A stretch of DNA of 46,106 nt. It comes from Alkalilacustris brevis (GTDB lineage Bacteria; Pseudomonadota; Alphaproteobacteria; Rhodobacterales; Rhodobacteraceae). The notes under the pieces are model-generated. The model did no database searches, was not told the DNA's origin, and saw only the letters and a list, made by a program, of their open reading frames with translations. Both the position numbers and the translations under genes were made by a program. Each line of letters starts with the position of its first letter. Position 1 is the stretch's first letter. This document shows positions 16,052 to 24,148 of the stretch, in pieces. The stretch spans positions 1-46,106 of the forward strand of contig NZ_QNVJ01000033.1 of NCBI RefSeq assembly GCF_003350345.1, given 5' to 3'.

Positions 16052-16657
16052 TCAGTTCCGAGCAGTCGCCGAGGTCTCGCGATATGCCGATCCCCAGCCC
16101 CAGGCGCCGGCGCCGAACCCGCGTGCGACAACACGCTCGCGGTAGATCGTGGCGACGACATCGCCATCGCCCGCCAGCAGCGCCTTGGTCGCGCACATCT
16201 CGGCGCAGAGCGGCAGCTTGCCTTCGGCGATCCGGTTGCGACCATATTTGGAGAACTCGGCATTGGAGTGGTTTTCTTCCGGGCCACCGGCGCAGAAGGT
16301 GCACTTGTCCATCTTGCCGCGCGATCCAAAGTTACCCGCCTGCGGGAACTGCGGCGCGCCAAAGGGGCACGCGTAGAAGCAGTAGCCGCAGCCGATGCAC
16401 AGGTCCTTGGAGTGCAGCACGATGCCGTCCGCCGTCTGGTAGAAGCAGTCGGTCGGGCAGACGGCCATGCAGGGCGCATCAGAACAATGCATGCAGGCGA
16501 CCGAGATCGACCGCTCCCCGGGGCTGCCATCATTGATGGTCACCACCCGGCGACGGTTGATGCCCCAGGGCACCTCGTTCTCGTTCTTGCACGCGGTGAC
16601 GCAGGCATTGCATTCGATGCAGCGCTCGGCGTCGCAGAGAAATTTAGCTCTTGCCAT
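16052..16657 (-). CDS. Formate dehydrogenase beta subunit (four 4Fe-4S clusters)
   Basis: A 201-residue iron-sulfur subunit that passes electrons from the catalytic subunit to cytochrome b. Four cysteine groups are visible: CIECNACVTAC (from Cys13), CMHCSDAPCMAVCPTDC, CIGCGYCFYACPF and CTFC with a later CAEMC. It lacks the C-terminal membrane anchor of E. coli FdnH (294 residues), so it must be held by the gamma subunit or another protein. AAGGAG lies 8 bases before the ATG. The gene follows fdhA after 12 bases. Confidence 0.95.
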   Translation of the reverse strand: MARAKFLCDAERCIECNACVTACKNENEVPWGINRRRVVTINDGSPGERSISVACMHCSDAPCMAVCPTDCFYQTADGIVLHSKDLCIGCGYCFYACPFGAPQFPQAGNFGSRGKMDKCTFCAGGPEENHSNAEFSKYGRNRIAEGKLPLCAEMCATKALLAGDGDVVATIYRERVVARGFGAGAWGWGSAYRETSATARN

Positions 16658-16669
16658 TCTTTCGGCTCC

Positions 16670-19564
16670 TTATGCTGCGCTGATCTTGCAGAGTGTGGCC
16701 TTGGTCTCCTGCATTTGCGTGACGGAGTCGTAGCCGTAGGTCTGGGCGGTGTTGGAGGATTCACCCAGCACATAGGGATCGGCCCCGGACGGGTACATTT
16801 CGCGCCGGTCCTGACCCTGGTAATGCCCGCCAAAGTGGAAGGGCATGAAGGCCACGCCAGGCCCGACCCGTTCGGTCACCATCGCCATCACCTTGACGCG
16901 GCCACCTTCGGGCCCCTCGACCCAGACCTGCGCCTTGTCACGCACCCCGAGATTGTTCGCATCGCGCGGGTTGATCTCGACGAACATGTCCTGCTGCAGT
17001 TCGGCCAGCCAGGGGTTGGAGCGGGTCTCGTCGCCGCCGCCCTCATACTCGACCAGGCGCCCCGAGGTGAGAATGATCGGGTAGTCCTGGCTGAAGTCCT
17101 GGTTCTGGATCGACGCGTAGAGCGTCGGCAGACGATAGAACTTCCGGTCGGCATAGGTCGGGTAGTCGGCCACCAGATCGCGCCGGTTGGTATAAAGTGG
17201 CTCGCGGTGGATCGGCACCGGGTCAGGGAAAGTCCAGACCACGGTGCGGGCCTTGGCATTGCCGAAGGGCGCGCATTCATGCGCAATCGCCACCCGCTGG
17301 ATGCCGCCCGAAAGGTCGACCTTCCAGTTGGAGTTCGGCCCGCCCGAGGCCTCGATCGCGGCAAGCTCCTCTTCGGTCAGCTCCGAATCCCAGCCCAGAT
17401 CCATCAGCATCTGCATGGTGAACTCCGGATACCCGTCCTGGATGTCCGACCCCACCGAATAGACGCCATCGGCCAGCAGGTTCTGCCCGTCCCGCTCGAC
17501 CCCGAAGCGGGCGCGGAAGGTCAGGCCGCCCTGCGACACCGGCTTGGACATGTCATAGAGGTTGGGCGTGCCGGGGTGGCCCAGCTCGGCCGTTCCCCAG
17601 CAAGGCCAGGGCAGACCATAGTAATCGCCGTCGCAAGGCCCGCCATTGGCGCGCAGCGTGGTGCGATCGAAGGTGTGCTGATTGGCCATGTGCAGCTTGA
17701 GCCGCTCGGGCGACTGGCCGGTATAGCCGATGGTCCACATGCCGCGATTGAACTCGCGGGTGATGTCCTCGACATTCGGCTCGCTCTCGCTGTCCATCGA
17801 GATGTTGCGCAGCAGACGATCCTCGAAGCCGAACTTGCGCGCGAAGAGCGCGATGATCTCGTGATCCACCTTGGATTCGAACATCGGCTCCATGATCTTG
17901 TCGCGCCACTGCAGCGAGCGGTTCGAGGCCGTGACCGAGCCGCGGGTCTCGAACTGGGTCGTTGCCGGCAGCAGATAGACCCCGTCGGTGCGGTCATGCA
18001 GCGCCGCCGAGACAGTCGGGTAAGGATCGATCACGACCAGCATGTCGAGATTTTCCATCGCCGTCTTCATCTCGGTCATGCGGGTCTGGCTGTTCGGGGC
18101 GTGGCCCCACAGAACCATCGCGCGCACATTGTCGGGCTGGTCCATGTTCTCGGCGTCCTCAAGCACGCCATCGATCCAGCGAGACACCGGAATACCGTTG
18201 GTATTCATGAGGTTGACGGTGTTTCCGTCAGCATCGGTGTAGCTGTCGAAGCGGCCCTTGAGCCAATCCAGATCCTCTTCCCAGACAGCGGCCCAGTGAG
18301 CCCAGGCACCTTCGGCCAGGCCGTAATAGCCGGGCAGGTCATGGCTGAGCACGCCAAGGTCAGTCGCGCCCTGCACGTTGTCGTGGCCGCGATAGATGTT
18401 GGTGCCGCCACCGCTGGTCCCCATGTTGCCCAGCGCAAGCTGAAGCACACAATAGGCGCGGGTGTTGTTGTTGCCGCTGGTGTGCTGGGTGCCGCCCATG
18501 CACCAGATCAGGGTGCCGGGCCGGTTGTTGGCCAGGGTGCGCGCCACGCGCTCCAGCTGGGTGCCGGGCACGCCGGTCACACGCTCCACTTCATCGGGTG
18601 TCCAGTTGGCGACCTCATCGCGGATCTGGTCCATGCCCCAGACACGGGTGCGGATGAACTCGCGATCCTCCCAGCCGTTCTCGAAGATGTGCCACAGGAT
18701 CCCCCAGATCAGCGCCACATCGGTGCCGGGGCGGAAGCGCACAAATTCGTCGGCATGCGCCGCGGTGCGGGTAAAGCGCGGGTCGCAGACGATGAAGGCG
18801 GCGTTGTTTTCTTCCTTGGCCTTGAGCATGTGCATCATAGCAACCGGGTGCGCCTCGGCCGGGTTGCCGCCGATCTGCAGGATGGCCTTGGAATTGTGGA
18901 TGTCGTTGTAGCTGTTGGTCATGGCGCCGTAGCCCCATGTGTTCGCCACACCTGACACGGTGGTCGAGTGACAGATCCGCGCCTGGTGATCCACGTTATT
19001 GGTGCCCCAGTAAGCAGCGAACTTGCGGAACAGGTAGGCCTGTTCGTTGTTGTGCTTGGCCGAGCCCAGCCAGTAGACACTGTCAGGGCCGCTTTCCTCG
19101 CGGATCTCAAGCATCTTGTCGCCGATCTCGTCGATCGCCTGCTCCCAGCTGATGCGCTGCCAGGCGCCGTCGACTTTCTTCATCGGGTATTTCAGGCGAC
19201 GTTCACCATGCACGTTGTCGCGCACCGCCGCGCCCTTGGCGCAATGGGCGCCCAGGTTGAACGGGCTGTCCCAGCCGGGCTCCTGTCCGACCCAGACGCC
19301 GTCGCTGACCTCGGCGATCACCGTGCAACCGACCGAACAATGCGTGCAGACCGACTTGACCGTGCTGACCGCGCTCGTCGCGGCAGATTGCGCATCCGCG
19401 CGCGTTACCGTTCCGCCTGACATGCCGATCGCCGCAAGCCCGCCGATCGCCAGCCCCGAACCGCGCAGAAACCCGCGGCGATCCACTGTCTTTTCGGCCA
19501 TTTGCGACAGGAACGACGTGCGATGTGCGACGCGTGCCCCCCCGCCTGTTTTCTTTCTCAGCAT
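16670..19564 (-). CDS. Formate dehydrogenase catalytic subunit, Cys type
   Basis: A 964-residue bis-pterin (molybdenum or tungsten) enzyme oxidising formate to CO2 in the periplasm. The Tat signal is VDRRGFLRG at residues 27-35. The proximal 4Fe-4S cluster ligands are Cys73, Cys76, Cys80 and Cys108. The metal-ligand residue is Cys198 followed by His199 in ARICHSTTVSG; its codon is TGT, so this is not a selenoprotein. AGGGAG upstream supports the ATG at 19564; a later Met22 would also retain the Tat motif. With fdhB and fdhG it forms the FDH-N/O-like respiratory complex. The tungstate transporter at 27658-29890 suggests tungsten as the metal (inference). Confidence 0.96.
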   Translation of the reverse strand: MLRKKTGGGARVAHRTSFLSQMAEKTVDRRGFLRGSGLAIGGLAAIGMSGGTVTRADAQSAATSAVSTVKSVCTHCSVGCTVIAEVSDGVWVGQEPGWDSPFNLGAHCAKGAAVRDNVHGERRLKYPMKKVDGAWQRISWEQAIDEIGDKMLEIREESGPDSVYWLGSAKHNNEQAYLFRKFAAYWGTNNVDHQARICHSTTVSGVANTWGYGAMTNSYNDIHNSKAILQIGGNPAEAHPVAMMHMLKAKEENNAAFIVCDPRFTRTAAHADEFVRFRPGTDVALIWGILWHIFENGWEDREFIRTRVWGMDQIRDEVANWTPDEVERVTGVPGTQLERVARTLANNRPGTLIWCMGGTQHTSGNNNTRAYCVLQLALGNMGTSGGGTNIYRGHDNVQGATDLGVLSHDLPGYYGLAEGAWAHWAAVWEEDLDWLKGRFDSYTDADGNTVNLMNTNGIPVSRWIDGVLEDAENMDQPDNVRAMVLWGHAPNSQTRMTEMKTAMENLDMLVVIDPYPTVSAALHDRTDGVYLLPATTQFETRGSVTASNRSLQWRDKIMEPMFESKVDHEIIALFARKFGFEDRLLRNISMDSESEPNVEDITREFNRGMWTIGYTGQSPERLKLHMANQHTFDRTTLRANGGPCDGDYYGLPWPCWGTAELGHPGTPNLYDMSKPVSQGGLTFRARFGVERDGQNLLADGVYSVGSDIQDGYPEFTMQMLMDLGWDSELTEEELAAIEASGGPNSNWKVDLSGGIQRVAIAHECAPFGNAKARTVVWTFPDPVPIHREPLYTNRRDLVADYPTYADRKFYRLPTLYASIQNQDFSQDYPIILTSGRLVEYEGGGDETRSNPWLAELQQDMFVEINPRDANNLGVRDKAQVWVEGPEGGRVKVMAMVTERVGPGVAFMPFHFGGHYQGQDRREMYPSGADPYVLGESSNTAQTYGYDSVTQMQETKATLCKISAA

Positions 19565-19624
19565 CTCTCTCTCCCTTGCTGCGCCGGTCCTGCCCGGACT
19601 GCTGGGTCAATATCTGGTGAACCC

Positions 19625-19644
19625 GGCGCCCGCTGGCGGGCGCC
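19625..19644 (-). repeat. Hairpin between the small Tat protein gene and fdhA
   Basis: GGCGCCCG (19625-19632) and CGGGCGCC (19637-19644) form a perfect 8-base stem closed by CTGG. It lies 12 bases after the stop of the small Tat-signal gene and before fdhA. It may set relative transcript levels or stability. Confidence 0.55.
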
Positions 19645-19655
19645 CGGCAATCGGG

Positions 19656-19853
19656 TCAGAAACGGGCGCTGTCGTAATAGGCGCGCGCGTGGCCGGTATC
19701 GGCGAGCCGCGGCTCGCCCGAATCCGAGATGGTCGCCGCTTCGGCCGGTTTATGGCCAAGGCTGACGGCCGCCACCGCCGCCGGTGCGGAAACCGATGCG
19801 AGCTTCAGAAAGCTGCGCCGGCTCTCGCTGGTCTTGTCGGATTTTCTTGCCAT
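19656..19853 (-). CDS. Small Tat-signal protein of formate dehydrogenase operons
   Basis: A 65-residue protein that is almost all Tat signal: SRRSFLKLAS twin-arginine motif (residues about 10-19), an Ala/Val-rich hydrophobic stretch, then a short tail ending AYYDSARF. It matches the family known as the formate dehydrogenase region Tat target, always found next to fdhA. Function is unproven; a chaperone or assembly role is assumed. GGGAGGG before the ATG at 19853 supports this start over a longer reading from 19898. Confidence 0.85.
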   Translation of the reverse strand: MARKSDKTSESRRSFLKLASVSAPAAVAAVSLGHKPAEAATISDSGEPRLADTGHARAYYDSARF

Positions 19854-19939
19854 GGGCTTTTCCCTCCCCTTTTGAACTGTCTTGCGGCCGCGCCGCATGG
19901 GTATGACGGGCGCGACACCGCGCCCGCATCATCGGTGTG

Positions 19940-20560
19940 TCAGGCCTCCGCGCCGCTCATGCGGAATGCCTCGCGCTCAATCTCCATGAAGGCGCGGCCG
20001 ATCGCGCCCACCGGCGCATACAGAAAGGCTGATTCCGCCGCTTCGAGATCGGTAAAGAAATGCATCGCCCAAGGAGCAATATGCCGGTTGAAGAAGGCTT
20101 GTTGGTCGGCCAGCGAAGCCGGTGTGCCGAACCGGCCCAGGATCATGCCGCCCATCATTTCCATCAGGCTGGCGATGTTGTCTTCGGGCTCGTACACATT
20201 CGGCGCGCGGGTGATCCCGCGTGCCGCCATGTCCCGGCGCAGATACGCCAGCGGCTTTTCGTTGAGAAAGCCGGTCATGTAATAGCTGGCATAGGGCAGC
20301 AGCTCCCCCCGGCCGATACCGATGAAGAGATCGGTAAACTCGCGCTCGGCCGAGCCGGGCGTGGCCTTGCGGGCAAGCTTGGCAAGCGTGCTGAACCCCC
20401 GGCCCAGATCCGTCTCCTGATCGCCGCTCAGCCCGGCGGTGCGATCAAGCAGCGCACGATCGGGCGGCGCGGCCAGGATCGCCGACAGGAACATGTACAG
20501 GTCCGCGCGTAGACGGTCCTCTTCGGGCACTTGTGGCTGGGCGGCACTGGCCTGGCTCAT
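19940..20560 (-). CDS. TorD/DmsD-like molecular chaperone
   Basis: A 206-residue, largely helical protein of the TorD family of cytoplasmic chaperones, which bind Tat signal peptides of molybdo/tungstoenzymes and guard them until the cofactor is inserted. Recognisable segments include RADLYMFLSAILAAPPD near the N-terminus and YASYYMTGFLNEKPLA around the middle, with the EPEDNIASLMEMM segment typical of the family. It overlaps the DUF3306 gene as ATGA and precedes the small Tat protein and fdhA, so FdhA is its likely client. Confidence 0.88.
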   Translation of the reverse strand: MSQASAAQPQVPEEDRLRADLYMFLSAILAAPPDRALLDRTAGLSGDQETDLGRGFSTLAKLARKATPGSAEREFTDLFIGIGRGELLPYASYYMTGFLNEKPLAYLRRDMAARGITRAPNVYEPEDNIASLMEMMGGMILGRFGTPASLADQQAFFNRHIAPWAMHFFTDLEAAESAFLYAPVGAIGRAFMEIEREAFRMSGAEA

Positions 20561-21252
20561 TCGGTCGATCCCTCGCTTGGTTCGGGCCTGAAGGCAAAGC
20601 GCATGCGGCGCCGCGGCCGTTCGGCGGCAGCGGGCTCTTCGGGCACGGTTTCGGAATAGGCGGTTGCGCTTTCAGGGGGCACGCTGCCCCACTCCTCCGC
20701 ATGACCGGCGGCTGTTACGGTATCGGCTTCGCCGGCAGGGATGTCATCTGCGTCTGCGGCGGCCGGCTCCTTGGCCGCGCCCTCCGGCGCGTCGCGGGCA
20801 ACGGTATCGGCCTGCGCCTCGCGCTCGGCCTGCGCGGCCAGCTCCTCGACGTGGCGCAACAGGCCGCGCCCGACCTGATAGGTCGTCTTCATGTCCGGCA
20901 CGACCATGGCGGCATCAGAGAAGTCCTCGCCGAAATCGACCAGGCCATCGAGATTGGCCAGCACCGGGTTGGAGCGCCACAGCCGGCGCAGCGCGCGGCG
21001 GCGCAAACGCTCGGGCACCGCGCTCTGCATGAACACGGAGAAATCATCGCCCATCTGCAAGCTGTCCGGATCAGGCAATTTCAACTCTTCCAGCAACTCT
21101 TCGTCGGTTTTCTGCTCTTGCGCGACAGCCCGCTCGGCCTCGGCCTCGGCCAGGGCGGCAGCCTGTGCCGCTTCCTGCTCGGCGGCCTCCTGCGCGGCGA
21201 CGGCGGCGCGACGGCGCGACCAGAAGTCCGTGCCTGCCCCTTCACGCCCCAT
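20557..21252 (-). CDS. DUF3306 domain protein
   Basis: A 231-residue soluble protein. The N-terminus begins FWSRRRAAVAAQ and continues into a charged Ala/Glu-rich helix to about residue 60. The conserved core (about 60-130) includes PERLRRRALRRLWRSNP, VLANLDGLVDFGEDFSD and VPDMKTTYQVGRGL. The C-terminal third is acidic, low-complexity and ends in a basic patch. DUF3306 is found next to DUF3305 and formate dehydrogenase genes; its function is unknown. The stop and start with neighbours overlap by 1-4 bases, so translation is coupled. Confidence 0.85.
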   Translation of the reverse strand: MGREGAGTDFWSRRRAAVAAQEAAEQEAAQAAALAEAEAERAVAQEQKTDEELLEELKLPDPDSLQMGDDFSVFMQSAVPERLRRRALRRLWRSNPVLANLDGLVDFGEDFSDAAMVVPDMKTTYQVGRGLLRHVEELAAQAEREAQADTVARDAPEGAAKEPAAADADDIPAGEADTVTAAGHAEEWGSVPPESATAYSETVPEEPAAAERPRRRMRFAFRPEPSEGSTE

Positions 21253-21809
21253 TACACGGACCTCCGTGTCGTCGGCGCGCGAAAGACATCGGCGAGTTGA
21301 CGCACCCGCGGATCGCCCTTGCCGTCCTCGACCAGATCGACGCGTTGCCGGTCGCGCTTGCGTTTGACAAATGGCTCTTCCACGTGATGGGCATCCACGA
21401 AGGCCTGCACCCAGGCAATCAGCCCCGCCGGCATCGGCACCAGCTCAACCAGGCCATCGCCGCTGTCCAGGTAATCCTGCCCTTCATAGGCCGAGACGGT
21501 CACGAAAGCCGGCCGCCAGGGTATGCGCGCGCCAGGGTCAGTGTTATCGCGCAAAACCACCGTCACCCCGGGCACCGTGGAGCCGAGATTGACCTGATAC
21601 CCTTCAGTGTCCGAGGAATAGAGATCGAGCGTGAGGGTCGCAGCGTGGTATTCCACCGCGTCAGCCTCGCGGCGGAGCTCGCGCCAATCCGCCGGGCCGG
21701 CCCCGGGCAGGACGGCAACAACCTTCCAGGCCCAACGCGCCCAACGCGTCACACCCGGTGTGCGCCTGACCACAACACCCAGTGGCATCGTCTCGTGCAC
21801 GAGCGGCAT
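21252..21809 (-). CDS. DUF3305 domain protein
   Basis: A 185-residue protein starting MPLVHETMPLGVVVRR, with YEGQDYLDSGDGLVELVPMP near the middle (split core segments YEGQDYLDSG and LVELVPMP) and a basic tail. DUF3305 always accompanies DUF3306 near formate dehydrogenase; the role is unknown but maturation is assumed. The ATG at 21809 has GGGAGGG 11 bases upstream. A longer reading from a TTG at 21851 lacks a ribosome-binding site. This is the first gene of the minus-strand formate dehydrogenase series. Confidence 0.82.
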   Translation of the reverse strand: MPLVHETMPLGVVVRRTPGVTRWARWAWKVVAVLPGAGPADWRELRREADAVEYHAATLTLDLYSSDTEGYQVNLGSTVPGVTVVLRDNTDPGARIPWRPAFVTVSAYEGQDYLDSGDGLVELVPMPAGLIAWVQAFVDAHHVEEPFVKRKRDRQRVDLVEDGKGDPRVRQLADVFRAPTTRRSV

Positions 21810-21931
21810 TTTGGCGTGGACCCTCCCAGATCGTTTTTTTTCGACTTGCAAATCAGGCTAGCGGGCCGGCGCATCTCGCCAAAGGGTTTCTTCGCGAATC
21901 GGTCCATGAAAGCCGCGCAAACCGGCCCGAG

Positions 21932-21944
21932 GGACAAATTGTCC
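21932..21944. promoter_or_regulatory. Perfect short palindrome GGACAA-A-TTGTCC
   Basis: A 13-base perfect inverted repeat with a 1-base centre lies in the divergent region. It could be the operator for the NtrC-type regulator encoded at 13055 or another regulator; position and symmetry are the only evidence. Confidence 0.35.
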
Positions 21945-22075
21945 AAATCTACCGTCTGCCGCGTCAAAAAATGTGGACGAAATGATCCATGCACAAAATC
22001 TGATCGTTTTGCTCGACAACAAGGCAGCCCAAAAACCCGCGAATCACCCCGCTCAGCGGCGTATTCGGACTTTAC

Positions 22076-22138
22076 GCGAGCGGGCCTTTCGTGGCTTGCT
22101 CGCCCCAAGTCAGTATTCGTGCAGGGGCGTCTCTGCAC
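22076..22138 (+). promoter_or_regulatory. Two potential hairpins in the polyferredoxin mRNA leader
   Basis: GCGAGC (22076-22081) pairs with GCTCGC (22098-22103), and GTGCAG (22119-22124) pairs with CTGCAC (22133-22138). The second ends about 12 bases before the ribosome-binding site of the gene at 22169. They may form a structured leader, but stems are short. Confidence 0.3.
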
Positions 22139-22168
22139 GGGTTCCTGCCAGGGGGGAGAAATACAAAT

Positions 22169-24148
22169 ATGGCTAACCGATTGATTCTATGCGATTGTCT
22201 CGGCAGTCAGACGATCGATGCAGAGACGATCGGCAAGGCCAGCGGCCTGAAATGCTCGCGCGTCCACACAGCGCTCTGCACCCGCGAAGCCGAAACTGCC
22301 GCGAAATACATCGCCGAGGGCGACACCATCATCGCCTGTGCCCAGGAGGCCGCGCGATTCGAGGAAATCGCCGATTCGCTCGACCGCCCGGCCCCGGCCT
22401 GCATCGACATCCGCGACCGCGCCGGCTGGAGCGACGACGCCGACACCGCCCCGAAAATGGCCGCGCTTCTGGCCGAAGGGATGATCGCCCCTCCGGCCGC
22501 GAAATCCATGGATGTGACATCCGAGGGGTTGTGCCTTGTCATCGGCGCAAGTGGCGTCGCCGATGCTGCCGCAGAACGGCTGGCCGATACCCTTGCGGTG
22601 ACGGTCCTGCTGACCGACGAGGCGGACCTGCCCCTGTCGCGCGCCTATGAGGTGATCCGCGGACAACTGCGCCGGGCCGAAGGCACGCTGGGCGCATTCC
22701 GGCTGTCGTTTGACGGATTGCAGACCGTGGAGCCGGGCGGGCGTGGCGAGTTCACGCTTGCCCCCCCGCAGGACGGCGCGGAAACGCAATGCGATCTGAT
22801 CCTGGATCTGTCGGGAGAGACCCCGCTGTTTCCGGCGCACCACAAACGCGATGGCTATCTGCGCGCCGATCCCGGCGACCCCAACGCAGTTGCGGCAGCC
22901 GTGTTCGAGGCCGCGCAGATGGTCGGCACCTTCGAGAAGCCTTTTCACGTGGTGCTCGAAGAACACCTCTGCGCCCATTCGCGCGCGGGCAAGACCGGGT
23001 GCACCCGCTGCCTTGACGCCTGCCCCACCGGTGCGATCCGGCCTGACGGCGATCATGTGGCGGTCGATCCGCGGGTCTGCGCGGGCTGTGGGGCCTGTTC
23101 GTCGCTGTGCCCCTCGGGTGCGATCAGCTATGACGCGCCCCCGGTTTCGCATGATCTGCGCCGCATGCAGCGGATGGCCGAAACCTACCGCACCGCCGGC
23201 GGCACGGCGCCGCGGCTGCTGGTGCATGACGATGTGCATGGCAACGAGATGATATCGCTGGCCGCCCGGTTCGGGCGCGGCCTGCCGGGCGATGTGATCC
23301 CGCTTTCGGTGGCGGCGCTTGCCGGGTTCGGCCATTCGGAAATGCTGGCGGCACTGGCGTTGGGCTTTGCCTCGGTCAGCATCCTGCCCGCCCCGCGGAC
23401 CGAGCGCGAGCCTATCACGCGGGAAATCGCGCTGGCCGAGGCCATGGCCGGGCCGGACGCAGGCGACGATCCCGGCACCCGGCGCATCGCGCTTCTGGAT
23501 ATCGGCGACCCCGAGGCATTGTCCGACCACCTCTATTCGCAAACCCGCATTGCCGCCGGGGTCACGCCGATCCTGCCCATGGGCGGGCGGCGTCAGGTCG
23601 CGCGGCTGAGCGCGCAGGCCCTCAACCCCGGCGCGCAGGAACCCATCCCCCTGCCCGAGGGCGCCCCCTATGGCGCGGTGCATGTGAATACCGACAGCTG
23701 CACCCTGTGCCTGGCTTGCGCCTCGCTCTGCCCGTCGGGCGCATTGATGGACAACCCCGATCTGCCCCAGTTGCGCTTTCAGGAAGATGCCTGCCTGCAA
23801 TGCGGGATCTGCGCCACGGTCTGCCCCGAAAACGCGATCACCCTGGAGCCGCGTTTCAACCCCGCCGATTCAGCCCTGTCGCAAGAAGTGCTGAACGAAG
23901 AGGAGCCCTTCGCCTGCATCGAATGCGGCGCGCTTTTCGGTGTGCGCTCGACGGTGGAGCGCATGATGGACAAGCTGGCAGGCAAGCACTCGATGTTTCA
24001 GGGCGGGGATGCCGCGCGCCTGATCCAGATGTGCGACGATTGCCGCGTGCAATCGCAGTTTCACAGTGCCGACAACCCCTTTGCGATGGGCGAGAAACCG
24101 CGTCTGCGCACGACCGAAGACTACCTGTCGAAGCGCCGCGATCACTGA
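22169..24148 (+). CDS. Polyferredoxin-like 4Fe-4S protein of formate dehydrogenase islands
   Basis: A 659-residue cytoplasmic protein. Four ferredoxin-type cysteine groups begin at Cys278 (CTRCLDACPTGAI), Cys304 (CAGCGACSSLCPSGAI), Cys511 (CTLCLACASLCPSGAL) and Cys542 (CLQCGICATVCPENAI). Further cysteines lie at the N-terminus (CDC) and in C-terminal CIEC and CDDC pairs. A glycine-bearing segment LVIGASGVADAAAERLA suggests a nucleotide or flavin fold near residues 125-150. GGGGGGAGAA precedes the ATG at 22169. It is divergent from DUF3305, a recurrent arrangement in Proteobacteria; a role in electron transfer during cofactor or Fe-S maturation is likely but unproven. Confidence 0.85.
   Translation: MANRLILCDCLGSQTIDAETIGKASGLKCSRVHTALCTREAETAAKYIAEGDTIIACAQEAARFEEIADSLDRPAPACIDIRDRAGWSDDADTAPKMAALLAEGMIAPPAAKSMDVTSEGLCLVIGASGVADAAAERLADTLAVTVLLTDEADLPLSRAYEVIRGQLRRAEGTLGAFRLSFDGLQTVEPGGRGEFTLAPPQDGAETQCDLILDLSGETPLFPAHHKRDGYLRADPGDPNAVAAAVFEAAQMVGTFEKPFHVVLEEHLCAHSRAGKTGCTRCLDACPTGAIRPDGDHVAVDPRVCAGCGACSSLCPSGAISYDAPPVSHDLRRMQRMAETYRTAGGTAPRLLVHDDVHGNEMISLAARFGRGLPGDVIPLSVAALAGFGHSEMLAALALGFASVSILPAPRTEREPITREIALAEAMAGPDAGDDPGTRRIALLDIGDPEALSDHLYSQTRIAAGVTPILPMGGRRQVARLSAQALNPGAQEPIPLPEGAPYGAVHVNTDSCTLCLACASLCPSGALMDNPDLPQLRFQEDACLQCGICATVCPENAITLEPRFNPADSALSQEVLNEEEPFACIECGALFGVRSTVERMMDKLAGKHSMFQGGDAARLIQMCDDCRVQSQFHSADNPFAMGEKPRLRTTEDYLSKRRDH

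Larger units (their letters stand above)
21810..22168. promoter_or_regulatory. Divergent promoter region of the formate dehydrogenase island
   Basis: A 359-base gene-free region between the DUF3305 operon (minus) and the polyferredoxin-like gene (plus). It is more AT-rich than its surroundings, with an eight-T run at 21833-21840. It holds a short palindrome (21932-21944) and two possible leader hairpins (22076-22103 and 22119-22138), listed separately. I see no FNR box and no convincing sigma-54 -24/-12 pair. I find no gene in it. Confidence 0.6.

Noticed and set aside
18971-18973. Selenocysteine in the formate dehydrogenase catalytic subunit
   Set aside because: The codon at the metal-ligand position reads TGT (Cys), with no in-frame TGA in the gene.
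21810-21851. Extended DUF3305 start at a TTG
   Set aside because: No ribosome-binding site precedes it, while the ATG at 21809 has GGGAGGG upstream.
22076-22138. Molybdenum-cofactor riboswitch in the polyferredoxin leader
   Set aside because: Only two short stems are visible; they do not form the known multi-stem architecture, so only possible leader hairpins are listed.
21852-22168. Sigma-54 (-24/-12) promoter for the formate dehydrogenase operons
   Set aside because: No GG-N10-GC arrangement close to TGGCAC-N5-TTGC was found, in line with the regulator lacking GAFTGA.
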